From positions 1-64,000 of the forward strand of contig JASHON010000205.1 of NCBI GenBank assembly GCA_030041095.1: a stretch of 64,000 nucleotides of DNA, given 5' to 3'. This DNA is from Terriglobia bacterium. Lineage in GTDB: Bacteria > Acidobacteriota > Terriglobia > UBA7540. Below, piece after piece: positions 51,031 to 59,468 of this stretch. Numbering within the stretch: the stretch's first letter is position 1; each line of letters begins with the position of its first letter. Made by a program: the position numbers and the translations under genes. Below the pieces are notes generated by a model. It searched no databases, had not been told where the DNA came from, and saw only the letters and a list, made by a program, of their open reading frames with translations.

Positions 51031-51726
51031 ATGACGCGGTCCATGACGAAAATCGAAACAGAGCTCAGGGAAGCGGCCGGGAAGAACGCCGCCGGACGGC
51101 TGAGGCGATCGGGGCGCGTTCCCGCTGTCGTCTACGGCGGCGGCGCGCCGCCACTCGCCGTGGCAGTCGATCCCAGGCAGATCGCTCCCGTCATTCTCTC
51201 CGAGGCCGGCCATACAGCCGTGTTGACCCTCGAAGCGCCCGGCCATGACCCTGTTCGCGTGATGGTTCGCGCCTGGCAAACCGATCCTGTCTACGGCCGC
51301 TTGCTTCATGTTGATTTCGTCCGCGTGGCGGCGGACACGCGCGTGAGGCTGAAGATTCCCATTCACGTCACGGGTGAGGCCAAGGGAGTGAAGGTTCAAG
51401 GGGGGATCTTTGAGTTCGTGCTGCGAGAAGTCGAAGTGGAGTGCCTCCCCGATGCTATTCCGGAAAGCATCACTGCGGACGTCACCGAGCTCACCATCGG
51501 ACGCAATCTCCGCGTGGCCCACTTGCCCGTCAGCCAGGAAATCAAGGTGCTGACGGATCCGGATCGCGTCGTGGCGCATGTGGTGGCGCTCAAGGCGGAG
51601 GAAGAGAAACCTGCGGCTGAGATGGCTGAGCCTGCGCCCGCCGAGCCCGAACTCATTCGGAAGCCCAGGGCCGAGGCTGCGGGTGAAGAAGAGTCCGCTG
51701 AGGGAACGAAGGAGAAGAAGTCCTGA
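51031..51726 (+). CDS. rplY: Ribosomal protein L25, long Ctc form
   Basis: A 231-residue protein. The N-terminal L25 domain (ETELREAAGKNAAGRLRRSGRVPAVVYGG) binds 5S rRNA. The C-terminal TL5-like beta domain follows (ITADVTELTIGRNLRVAHLP), with an acidic, Glu/Ala-rich tail (EEEKPAAEMAEPAPAEPE). This long form is known as general stress protein Ctc. It stands between prs and pth, as in many bacteria. Confidence 0.93.
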   Translation: MTRSMTKIETELREAAGKNAAGRLRRSGRVPAVVYGGGAPPLAVAVDPRQIAPVILSEAGHTAVLTLEAPGHDPVRVMVRAWQTDPVYGRLLHVDFVRVAADTRVRLKIPIHVTGEAKGVKVQGGIFEFVLREVEVECLPDAIPESITADVTELTIGRNLRVAHLPVSQEIKVLTDPDRVVAHVVALKAEEEKPAAEMAEPAPAEPELIRKPRAEAAGEEESAEGTKEKKS

Positions 51727-51740
51727 GAAGCCGCGTCCTC

Positions 51741-52304
51741 GTGGCGGGTTTGGGCAATCCGGGTGACGAATATGTTTTGACACCGCACAACCTGGGGTTC
51801 ATGGCGGCGGACGAAATCGCGAGCCGCTGCGGGGCGCGAATCTCGCGTCCTGAAGGACAGGCGCTCACGGCGAGGGTGGTCTTGGAGGGAACGGAAGCGA
51901 TTCTCGCTAAGCCGCAAACTTACATGAACCTTAGCGGCTTGGCCGTCCGGGCCCTGCTTGAACGGTATGAGGTGCCGGCGGAGGACCTCATTGTCTTAAT
52001 CGACGACGTGGATCTTCCCTTTGGATCGTTGCGCATTCGCCAACGCGGAAGCGCAGGCAGCCACAACGGTCTTAAATCGATCATCCGCGAGATCAAGGCA
52101 AACGGCTTCATTCGAGTGCGCATGGGCATCATGCCGGAACGTCCGACCGGCGACCGTGCGGATTACGTTCTAAGCCGGTTTCGCAAGGCGGAGCTGGGGT
52201 CCGTCACGGCGATGGTGGAGCGGGCCGCGGACGCGGTGGGAACGACCCTGCGGGAGGGCGTCGAGGCGGCCATGACCTTATACAACCGGCGCCAAATTTC
52301 TTGA
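51741..52304 (+). CDS. pth: Peptidyl-tRNA hydrolase
   Basis: A protein of 187 residues with GTG start at 51741, although a CTG at 51723 would restore the usual first beta-strand (RSRVLVAGLGNPG) and sit 9 bases after ggagaag. The catalytic histidine is in TPHNLGF, with TYMNLSG and IDDVDLPFGSLRIR forming the active site. It frees tRNA from prematurely released peptidyl-tRNA. It follows ctc closely and precedes rpsF by 16 bases. True start uncertain. Confidence 0.92.
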   Translation: MAGLGNPGDEYVLTPHNLGFMAADEIASRCGARISRPEGQALTARVVLEGTEAILAKPQTYMNLSGLAVRALLERYEVPAEDLIVLIDDVDLPFGSLRIRQRGSAGSHNGLKSIIREIKANGFIRVRMGIMPERPTGDRADYVLSRFRKAELGSVTAMVERAADAVGTTLREGVEAAMTLYNRRQIS

Positions 52305-52320
52305 ACGATCGCGAGGCAGT

Positions 52321-52722
52321 ATGCACAAATACGAGTTGATTTTTATCGTCCGAACGGACTTACCCGACGACGAGATTGACAAAGTTGTTTCGCAAATGGA
52401 GGGCCACGCGGTGGCTGCCAACGCGAAGATCGAAAAAATCGAAAAGCTCGGCCGGCGGCGGCTGGCGTATCGCGTCGGCCGTTACCGCGAAGGTTTCTAC
52501 ATCCTCTTCGTGTTTGAAGGGGACTCGCAATCGGTCGCGGTCATCGAGCGCCGCCTGAAGGTGACGGATACCGTCATCAAGTTCCTCACGGTTCGAATCG
52601 ATGAGGAACAGAAGCGAGCCGCCAAGCGGGCGCAGGAACGCGCCAAGAAGTCGGCAAGAGCGCGTCCAGCCAAGGCGTCGCCGGCCCCCGCTGCTTCAGC
52701 GGCGGAATCGAATCCAGCATAA
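52321..52722 (+). CDS. rpsF: 30S ribosomal protein S6
   Basis: A 133-residue protein starting [20 protein letters not shown], with [20 protein letters not shown] in the middle, typical of S6. A basic/alanine-rich C-terminal tail of about 35 residues extends beyond the core. It pairs with S18 on the 30S platform; rpsR lies 16 bases downstream. No leader structure was identified, as pth ends only 16 bases upstream. Confidence 0.95.
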   Translation: MHKYELIFIVRTDLPDDEIDKVVSQMEGHAVAANAKIEKIEKLGRRRLAYRVGRYREGFYILFVFEGDSQSVAVIERRLKVTDTVIKFLTVRIDEEQKRAAKRAQERAKKSARARPAKASPAPAASAAESNPA

Positions 52723-52738
52723 GAAGGAGAACCAAGCC

Positions 52739-53038
52739 GTGCTCCAGCGCAAAAGAAACGACAGGCAGGACAATCGCTCGGCCAAGCCCCCCGCGAACGC
52801 CGCCGGCGGCTCGCGCCGGCCCTACTTCCGGCGCCGCAAGGTGTGCAAATTCTGCGACCAGAAGATCGATGTGATCGATTACAAGGAAGTGAAGCTGCTT
52901 TCGCAATTCATCTCCGAGCGTGGAAAGATTTTGCCCCGGCGCCTGACGGGCACCTGCTCGCCTCACCAGCGGCTCGTGGCGATTGCGGTGAAGCGGGCGC
53001 GCAATATCGCCTTGCTTCCGTTTGCAACGCGGCTCTAA
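52739..53038 (+). CDS. rpsR: 30S ribosomal protein S18
   Basis: Start GTG 52739, after aaggagaa, gives 99 residues. The conserved core is [20 protein letters not shown] and [21 protein letters not shown]. The CxxC plus later C/H set suggests the zinc-binding (C+) form of S18. The N-terminus has a basic tail. It is the partner of S6 in the 30S platform. Confidence 0.93.
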   Translation: MLQRKRNDRQDNRSAKPPANAAGGSRRPYFRRRKVCKFCDQKIDVIDYKEVKLLSQFISERGKILPRRLTGTCSPHQRLVAIAVKRARNIALLPFATRL

Positions 53039-53085
53039 GCCGGACGTTTGACCCTCCACGCAAACCATCCTGGGAGAACGAAGTT

Positions 53086-53592
53086 ATGGAAGTGATTTTG
53101 ATCGAGAACGTGGATAATCTTGGCGCTCGTGGCCAAATCGTAAAGGTCGCGGACGGGTATGGCCGCAACCACCTGCTTCCGAAGAAGCTGGCCGTCGCTG
53201 CGACACCGCAAAATCGAAAGTGGGTTGAGCAGCAACGGCAAAGATTTCTCAAGCAGGAAGCGCGAGAGAAGAGCGACGCGGAAGAATTGGCCCGGATGAT
53301 GGAAGGTCTGCGCCTGACTTTCACGCGCAAAGCGGGAGAGCAGGGCGCGCTTTTTGGTTCGGTCACGGCGATGGACATTGCGGATCAGCTTCACGCCCAG
53401 GGTTATCAGATCGACCGAAGGAAAATCCACCTGCCCAATCCCTTGAAAGCGATTGGAGAGCAGGACGTCGCCGTTCGGCTTCATCGCGAAGTTACAGCCA
53501 CTCTTAAGGTCAGTGTCCAAGCGGAACCTGCCGGAACGCCGGAATCTGCGCCGGCCTCGCCGCCTGAAGCAAACGCGAAAACTGGAGAGTAG
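53086..53592 (+). CDS. rplI: 50S ribosomal protein L9
   Basis: Start ATG 53086, preceded by gggagaacg, gives 168 residues. The N-terminal domain MEVILIENVDNLGARGQIVKV and YGRNHLLPKKLAV is typical of L9. A connecting helix (QRQRFLKQEAREKSDAEEL) and a C-terminal domain (LFGSVTAMDIADQL) follow. A short alanine/proline tail ends the protein. It belongs to the rpsF-rpsR-rplI-dnaB block. Confidence 0.94.
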   Translation: MEVILIENVDNLGARGQIVKVADGYGRNHLLPKKLAVAATPQNRKWVEQQRQRFLKQEAREKSDAEELARMMEGLRLTFTRKAGEQGALFGSVTAMDIADQLHAQGYQIDRRKIHLPNPLKAIGEQDVAVRLHREVTATLKVSVQAEPAGTPESAPASPPEANAKTGE

Positions 53593-53651
53593 CAAGCTGG
53601 TTGCCTTCCGCTGTAACGCTGAAAGGCCACTCACCTCTCGAGCGAACGTCG

Positions 53652-55007
53652 ATGCCGCCTGCCGTTGCCACCGATAAGACTCTTCCCCACAATCTCGAAG
53701 CCGAGCGCGCTTTGCTCGGTTCGATTCTTCTCGATAACAGCGTTCTCAATCTCGCGCTGGAAACTCTGAAGACGAGCGATTTCTATTCGGAAGCTCACCG
53801 ATTGACGTTCCAAAAGATGGTCGAGCTTTCGGAAAAGACTCGGGCGGCTGAAGTCGTAACGCTTGCTGAAGAATTGGCAAAAGAGGGGCTTCTCGAAAAG
53901 GCCGGCGGCATCGCTTACCTTGCATCGCTTACGGATGGCGTTCCCGTCGGGTCCGCATCGAGTGCCGCGGACTATGCGCGCATTATCAAAGAGAAGTCCA
54001 TCGTCCGGGCCCTCATCTACGCCTCGAACAACATCATCGCCCGATGCCTCGAAGGCACAGACGATCCTCAAACCCTCATCGATCAAGCCCAGAGCCAGAT
54101 TTTCGAAATCTCGGAGAAGGACGTTCAGTCCGGCTTCTTCCGCGTTCAGGACATTGTGAAGGCGAGTTTCGGAACGCTTGACATCCTCTTCGACCGGCAG
54201 TCCGGGGTTACCGGGATCGAGACGGGATTCGAAGTGCTCGATAGCATGACGTCGGGCTTGCAATCCGGTGAATTGATCATCATTGCCGCCCGTCCCTCAC
54301 TCGGAAAGACCGCGCTGGCCCTCAACATCGCCGCGCACGCGGCGGCAGGGCCGGGGAAAGCCGTGGCCGTCTTTTCCCTGGAAATGAGCAAAGAATCCTT
54401 GCTCCTCCGGCTCTTGTGTTCGGAAGGCCGCGTGGATAGCCATCGGCTGCGCACCGGCTTTGCGTCTAAAGAAGACTGGGCGAAAATGACGCGCGCGCTC
54501 GGGCAGCTCTCGCAGGCGCCGTTGTACATCGATGATACGCCGGCCCTGAGCGTGATGCAGATTCGCGCGAAAGCTCGCCGGTTAAAGGCCGAGAAGGGAC
54601 TCGACCTCGTCATCGTAGATTACCTGCAGCTCGTTACAGGTCACGGGCGCTTTGATAACCGCACTCAGGAAGTGAGCTATATTTCACGCGGACTGAAAGC
54701 CATCGCAAAAGAGCTGGGCGTGCCGGTGCTGGCGCTTTCGCAACTCAGCCGCGCTCCGGAAGCCGGGAAGGGGCGCGAGCCTCAGCTCTCCGACCTGCGT
54801 GATTCGGGTTCGATCGAGCAGGATGCGGATATGGTGATCTTCATCCACCGGAGTGTGGCGAGTGCGGAGGCGGATGAGCCAGGCGTCGTGACCGATCTCA
54901 ATATCGGAAAGCAGCGGAACGGGCCGACGGGGCCGTTCAAGCTCGTCTTCCTGAAACCTTACACGCGCTTTGAGAATTACGCCGCCAGCGAAGACGGCGA
55001 AGAATGA
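53652..55007 (+). CDS. dnaB: Replicative DNA helicase DnaB
   Basis: Start ATG 53652 (a TTG at 53601 is possible but less likely) gives 451 residues. The N-terminal domain begins LPHNLEAERALLGSILLDN. The RecA-like motor domain has Walker A in ARPSLGKTALALN, Walker B in LDLVIVDYLQL, and SQLSRAPEAGKGREPQLSDLRDSGSIEQDAD as motif H4. It unwinds DNA at replication forks. There is no intein or other insertion. Confidence 0.95.
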   Translation: MPPAVATDKTLPHNLEAERALLGSILLDNSVLNLALETLKTSDFYSEAHRLTFQKMVELSEKTRAAEVVTLAEELAKEGLLEKAGGIAYLASLTDGVPVGSASSAADYARIIKEKSIVRALIYASNNIIARCLEGTDDPQTLIDQAQSQIFEISEKDVQSGFFRVQDIVKASFGTLDILFDRQSGVTGIETGFEVLDSMTSGLQSGELIIIAARPSLGKTALALNIAAHAAAGPGKAVAVFSLEMSKESLLLRLLCSEGRVDSHRLRTGFASKEDWAKMTRALGQLSQAPLYIDDTPALSVMQIRAKARRLKAEKGLDLVIVDYLQLVTGHGRFDNRTQEVSYISRGLKAIAKELGVPVLALSQLSRAPEAGKGREPQLSDLRDSGSIEQDADMVIFIHRSVASAEADEPGVVTDLNIGKQRNGPTGPFKLVFLKPYTRFENYAASEDGEE

Positions 55008-55017
55008 AGCCCTTCGG

Positions 55018-56262
55018 ATGAATTTCCCTCCCCCTCCATGGACGCGTCCTACTTGGGCTGAAATCGACGGCGGGGCGCTGCGGCGCAATTTCGCGCGCGC
55101 CCGCGAACTGGCCGGCCGGCGTAAGATCATGGCCGTCGTCAAGGCGGATGCCTACGGGCACGGCGCTCCGCAAGTGGCCCGCACGCTCGATGCATGCGGC
55201 GCCGATTGGTTCGGAGTGGCGACGGTGGAAGAGGGCATCGAGCTGCGCAAGGCAGGTATCTCCAAGCCTGTGCTCCTGCTCGGCGGACTTTACCTCAGCG
55301 ATCCCGCCGCTTTGATCGAGCATCAGCTCACCCCGGCCGTCTCCTCCACGGCCAGGCTCGATCTTTACGCCCAATGCGCGCAGCGCGCCAAATGCCCGCT
55401 GGATTTCCATCTCAAGGTTGACACCGGAATGGGGCGGTTAGGAATGCCGCCCGCACTCCTCGAGCCTTTCGTCGAGCACCTCCGTCAGCTCAATGGGGCA
55501 TGCGGAACTGCCGGCGGAGGATTGCGCCTGACCGGCTTCTTCACCCATCTCGCCTCAGCGGAAGACCTGGTCTCCGGACAGAGCCAGCAGCAGCTTGACT
55601 GCTTCGCCAGCGCCCTCAGCCGCCTTCGCGCGTCCGGCGTGTTTCCCGAGTGGGTGCATGTCTCGAACAGTGCTGCCGTACTCACTCGGAGCGGGATTGA
55701 AGAGAATATGGTTCGGATCGGCGCGCTGCTCTACGGCTATTGCCTGCCGCTCGTACTTCCCGCAGATAGCGCTGGGCCGCTGCTGCCACGCCTGGAGCCC
55801 GTGCTGAGTCTGAAATCCTGCGTCATCTTCCTCAAAGACCATCCCGCGGGCCATCCACTGGGCTACGGAGGTTCTTACATCACACGCCAACCGTCACGGA
55901 TTGCCACGCTGCCTGTGGGGTACGCAGACGGGCTCAGCCGGGCGTTGTCCAACCGGGGACGAGTCATTGTTCGCGGGAGTTATGCGCCGATCGTCGGCAA
56001 AATCAGCATGGACCTGACCCTCGTCGACGTTACCGGAATTCCAGGTGTGACCGTGGGAGATGAAGTAGTACTGATCGGAAGGGACGGGGAGTGCTGCATT
56101 ACTGCTGAGGATGTGGCTCGCGAAGCCGGCACGATTGCTTACGAAGTTCTCTGCGCCATCGGGAAACGCGTTCCCCGTGTTTTCGTAGACTCATCGTCAT
56201 CAGTGGAGCCATCTTCCTTGGTGGCGGCGGGCGGAAACACCTCCGGAAACATTCGGCGATAA
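55018..56262 (+). CDS. alr: Alanine racemase
   Basis: Start ATG 55018 gives 414 residues. The PLP lysine is in AVVKADAYGHGA, the catalytic tyrosine in GYGGSYITRQ, and the C-terminal beta domain includes ATLPVGYADGLSRAL and KISMDLTLVDVT. It converts L- to D-alanine for peptidoglycan. The C-terminal tail runs about 30 residues past the usual KRVPRV end. It overlaps the 3' end of hisA on the other strand by 124 bases. Confidence 0.93.
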   Translation: MNFPPPPWTRPTWAEIDGGALRRNFARARELAGRRKIMAVVKADAYGHGAPQVARTLDACGADWFGVATVEEGIELRKAGISKPVLLLGGLYLSDPAALIEHQLTPAVSSTARLDLYAQCAQRAKCPLDFHLKVDTGMGRLGMPPALLEPFVEHLRQLNGACGTAGGGLRLTGFFTHLASAEDLVSGQSQQQLDCFASALSRLRASGVFPEWVHVSNSAAVLTRSGIEENMVRIGALLYGYCLPLVLPADSAGPLLPRLEPVLSLKSCVIFLKDHPAGHPLGYGGSYITRQPSRIATLPVGYADGLSRALSNRGRVIVRGSYAPIVGKISMDLTLVDVTGIPGVTVGDEVVLIGRDGECCITAEDVAREAGTIAYEVLCAIGKRVPRVFVDSSSSVEPSSLVAAGGNTSGNIRR

Positions 56263-56918
56263 ATGGATACTCCGAGCGCGGCATTCATGCCCAACGCTTC
56301 CAAGTCCTCAATTTCTGCCTCCGTCGTAATCCCTCCGGCCGCGGTGATGGGTAAGGCCGTGACGGAGCGCAAGGCTCGAAACCAATCGATACGCGTTCCT
56401 TGATGTTTGCCTTCCACATCCACGCAAGTGCACAGGAACTCTGAGCAATAACGCTCGAGTTGTGGCAGCACTTCTCGAGAAGTCAGCGGCAGCACTTCTT
56501 TCCATCCTCGAATGGCGACGTGATCGTCCAGGCAATCCACCGCAATCATGCGCTGTTCCCAAGGAATGGCCGCGGCAAATTGTTCCAGAAACGCACGGTC
56601 GATCCCATCCGGCGTAAAGGCAGCGCTACCCACGATCACCTTCGTGGCGCCCTGGCGCGCCACTTCACGCACGCGCTCAACGCTGCGAATGCCTCCGCCC
56701 ACGCGGCACGGTTTCATGCGGCAGAGTTGCGCGACGGTGTCCGCGTGCGGCTTTCGTCCGAGCGCCGCATCAAGGTCGATCACTTGAATTTGAGGAAACG
56801 AGTGAAATCGCGCCGCCACTCCGGGCACATCAGCCAACTCCAACACCTTGGCTTCTTCCCTTCCTTGGACGAGTTGGACCACTTTTCCACCCATCAGATC
56901 GATGCAGGGAATGATCAT
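56139..56918 (-). CDS. hisA: HisA-type 1-(5-phosphoribosyl)-5-aminoimidazole isomerase
   Basis: A 259-residue TIM barrel. The catalytic Asp7 is in MIIPCIDLMGGKVVQL; the phosphate-binding loops include CRVGGGIRSVERV, VIVGSAAF, ITAAGGITTEAEI and NAALGVSIY. It isomerises ProFAR to PRFAR in histidine synthesis. The last about 25 residues (ATKEDGSTDDDESTKTRG) are a low-complexity tail lying on the alr gene. It is the last gene of the minus-strand unit with DinB and the peroxiredoxin. Confidence 0.88.
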   Translation of the reverse strand: MIIPCIDLMGGKVVQLVQGREEAKVLELADVPGVAARFHSFPQIQVIDLDAALGRKPHADTVAQLCRMKPCRVGGGIRSVERVREVARQGATKVIVGSAAFTPDGIDRAFLEQFAAAIPWEQRMIAVDCLDDHVAIRGWKEVLPLTSREVLPQLERYCSEFLCTCVDVEGKHQGTRIDWFRALRSVTALPITAAGGITTEAEIEDLEALGMNAALGVSIYRRMFPEVFPPAATKEDGSTDDDESTKTRGTRFPMAQRTS

Positions 56919-56926
56919 GGTAGATG

Positions 56927-57412
56927 TCAGACGTGGTACGGGCTCGCCTTTTGGCCGGTAAGGACGTGAAGGAAGGCACTCACTTGCGCTCGGTGATGAA
57001 TGTGGTGCTCTGTGATGCCAAAAAGGACGACAGCAACGCGCCGGCGGATTTGGAGCGACTCGTTCACCCTCTCTTCTTCCCAGCGGTCAAGCGGAAGCTT
57101 GGAAACCTGGCGCACCGTTTCCTGATGAACGTTTTCGATGTGGCCGAGCTCCTTTTCAAGCGACTCCACGCCGCCCAAGACAGCTCCCAATCCCTGCGGA
57201 ATGCGCCGCTCGAAATACCCGAAATCGCCATCGATCGCCATCCGGCGCGCGCCTTCTTCGGACACCCACACGTGGCGCACCATTTCGCCGAGCGAGAGCA
57301 TGTCCGGCGCGGGCCGCCAGGCCATCTGCTCCGCCGGGATTTGGCGAAACACTTTGAGGACACCTTCGTGCGTGGCCTGTTTCTGTTTCAGAAAAAACTC
57401 TTTGAGATCCAT
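56927..57412 (-). CDS. DinB-family four-helix protein
   Basis: A 161-residue protein of the DinB/YfiT type, an all-helix fold with a metal-binding histidine triad. Candidate histidines are in MVRHVWVSEE and FGITEHHIHHRAQVS. Some relatives act as bacillithiol transferases; others have no known substrate. It lies 8 bases before hisA and 22 bases after the peroxiredoxin, on the same strand. Confidence 0.8.
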   Translation of the reverse strand: MDLKEFFLKQKQATHEGVLKVFRQIPAEQMAWRPAPDMLSLGEMVRHVWVSEEGARRMAIDGDFGYFERRIPQGLGAVLGGVESLEKELGHIENVHQETVRQVSKLPLDRWEEERVNESLQIRRRVAVVLFGITEHHIHHRAQVSAFLHVLTGQKASPYHV

Positions 57413-57434
57413 AAAAGCAAAGGATGTGGGACGC

Positions 57435-57917
57435 TCAGTCCAGTTTTCTCACAGCTTCCAAAACTTCGCTGACGCCCGGAAGTTGCCGCAACTCGTAGAC
57501 TTTTGCCCACGCGATCGTGCCATTCTTGTCCACAATAAAAATGGCCCGGTCGTTGGCGAAAGGCACCGGATGGCGGGCCGCGGGAAAGATGCCATACGCT
57601 TCAGCCGTTTTGGCGTAGGGCCAGCGATCCGTACCCAGCGGATAAGTCAAGCCGCCCAATGACTTCTGGTAAGCGATGTGCGAGTACACAGTATCTGTGT
57701 TGACGCCCACGACCTGGGCGTTGGCTTCGGCAAAGTGCGGGATCTCTGCCTGGAATGCCTTCAATTGGTCCGTTCAAACCGGCGTGAAGTCAAGCGCGTA
57801 GAACTGGATCACGACGGCTTTCCCGCGGTAGCTGGAAAGTTGGAATTCTCCCTGCTTTTCGCCCGTTGCACAAGCCAGCTTGAAATCGGGCGCGGCGTCT
57901 CCTTGCTTCAATGCCAT
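57435..57917 (-). CDS. Putative selenocysteine-containing peroxiredoxin (in-frame UGA at residue 48)
   Basis: Start ATG 57917 follows GGAGGTTTAAGG. The frame gives 160 residues if the UGA at 57776-57774 is read as selenocysteine. The N-terminal half, ending in VIQFYALDFTPV, then UGA, then TDQLKAFQAEIPHFAEANAQ, is an AhpC/TSA peroxiredoxin with the UGA exactly where the peroxidatic cysteine stands (FTPVCT). The second half continues without defects to a normal UGA stop (NKNGTIAWAKVYELRQLPGV). A short stem-loop with GGCA loop can be drawn just after the UGA, as a bacterial SECIS needs. It would reduce peroxides. A nonsense mutation is the alternative. Confidence 0.75.
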
Positions 57918-58302
57918 CCTTAAACCTCCGTGAGCGGTCTCAACGCCTCAATCTCAGGCGTTGCGGCGGCGGGAGAATCTTCACCGCCCAACTTCAACTG
58001 CTTTATGATTGGGGCAGAGTTGCTCCGGACGTCGTCCCCGTCGCTCTCCCAACCCTGAGCCCACTTTACCGATTGTATCCCAATCATCATCGGGCGCGAA
58101 AGCCGCCGCAGCCCATCCGGGACTCGGTGAAATTTCCCTGGCGCTCGCCGCCCGCAACGCTGCTCCCGCTTCGGCCCCGCGGAGCGCCGTGGATAGCGGT
58201 ACTTGCAACGTGCGGAAAGGGACGCAAGAATAAACGTCGTGGCGTACCTGGAGGGACCCGCTGGCACGGTCTTTATATATCGCTCACCCACCCGCCAACC
58301 CG

Positions 58303-58332
58303 CTTACGTTCCACCGCTGCCCCATCTATAAT
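58303..58332 (+). promoter_or_regulatory. Predicted promoter giving a possibly leaderless mRNA
   Basis: CTTACG (58303-58308) and TATAAT (58327-58332) have an 18-base spacer. The -10 box ends only 8 bases before ATG 58341, so the transcript may start at or next to the start codon. The stretch 57918-58302 shows nothing else I would call; an antisense ORF there lacks support. Confidence 0.45.
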
Positions 58333-58340
58333 ATTCCGAT

Positions 58341-59468
58341 ATGCGAGTTAGGCTGTTTTCCATTCTTCTCGCCTGTCTTTCCATCGCTGTTTCCGCCGTC
58401 GCGCAAAATGCCGCAACGGCGCAAAGCGAGATCAAGGCAGGAGTGGCGGCGCTCCAGCAGGGGCGATTCCACGAGGCTGAAGCGCAGCTTGCCGCTGCAC
58501 TAAAAGCATCTCCCAGCCAGCCCGAAGTGCTCGCGGACCTTGGACTCGCATATTACGGGGACCACCGCTATGATGATGCCGCTCGGGAATTCCGCCTGGC
58601 CTTGAAGCAGAATCCGTCCCTGGAAACGCCCAAGTTGCTTTTGCCACTCAGCCTGGCTGCTGCCAACCGGTGTACGGAGGCAGAACCCGGCTTGCGCATG
58701 GCATTCGCTTCCGCTCCGAATGCGAAGATGCGCCGCGTACTTGGATTAAGTCTCGATCGTTGCCTCATCCAGACCGGAAAGAGCATGGAAGCCGATCGCG
58801 TGACCCAAAACCTCTTACAACAGTTTCCAAACGATCCGGACGTTCTCTACGAGGCCGGCCAATTTTACGGCAAACTTTCCTCCAGCATCTACCTGAAACT
58901 GATCCATACAGCGCCGTATTCCGCGCGCGCCTATCAAGTGGAAGCCAGCGTCGCAGCGTCCGATGGAAACTGGAAAGAGGCCATCCAGGTTTACCGCCAG
59001 GCGCTCCAGCGCGATCCTGCTCTGCAGGGCGCTCACCTGCAGATTGCCATTCTTCAGTTGACTCATTCGCCCGATCCCAACGCGTGGGTCCAGGCGCTGC
59101 AGGAGCTCCAGGCCGAGCTGCGGGTGAATCCGGGGAGCGCAGAGGCGGAATATGAAATCGGCGAAGTTTATCGCAAGCACGGGCAGATTCAGAAAGCCAT
59201 TCCAGCGCTCGACCGTTCTCTACAACTCGATCCCGCTGCGGTGCCGGCGCGAATCAGCCTGGCGCAAGCTTTGCGTGACGCGGGCCACAAACAGGCAGCG
59301 GTGAATGCGTTGAAACCTGCAGAGACAAGCGATCCGGACGATCCTTCGGTTCACTATCTCCTGGCTCGGATTTATTACGAATTGGGAGAGAAATCGCTCG
59401 CGGAACACGAGCAGGCAATGTTTCAGCATTTGCAGAAGCAGGCGCCGGCTCCGGTCGAGGATCATTGA
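58341..59468 (+). CDS. Exported TPR-repeat protein
   Basis: A 375-residue protein. The signal peptide is RLFSILLACLSIAVSAVAQ. Tetratricopeptide repeats follow (FHEAEAQLAAALKASPSQPEVLADLGLAYYGDHRYDDAAREFRLAL, YEIGEVYRKHGQIQKAIPALDRSL). No enzymatic motif is visible. The stop overlaps the start of the next gene (TTGA), so both are translated together. It is probably part of a periplasmic or outer-membrane scaffold. Confidence 0.88.
   Translation: MRVRLFSILLACLSIAVSAVAQNAATAQSEIKAGVAALQQGRFHEAEAQLAAALKASPSQPEVLADLGLAYYGDHRYDDAAREFRLALKQNPSLETPKLLLPLSLAAANRCTEAEPGLRMAFASAPNAKMRRVLGLSLDRCLIQTGKSMEADRVTQNLLQQFPNDPDVLYEAGQFYGKLSSSIYLKLIHTAPYSARAYQVEASVAASDGNWKEAIQVYRQALQRDPALQGAHLQIAILQLTHSPDPNAWVQALQELQAELRVNPGSAEAEYEIGEVYRKHGQIQKAIPALDRSLQLDPAAVPARISLAQALRDAGHKQAAVNALKPAETSDPDDPSVHYLLARIYYELGEKSLAEHEQAMFQHLQKQAPAPVEDH

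Noticed and set aside
57774-57776. Simple nonsense mutation in the peroxiredoxin
   Set aside because: It is possible, but the stop falls exactly on the catalytic cysteine codon and no other damage is present. Selenocysteine is preferred until selenocysteine genes are checked.
57920-58291. 123-codon frame on the minus strand upstream of the peroxiredoxin
   Set aside because: No ribosome site or motif is seen, and the composition is that of random GC-rich sequence. It would separate the peroxiredoxin from its own promoter region.
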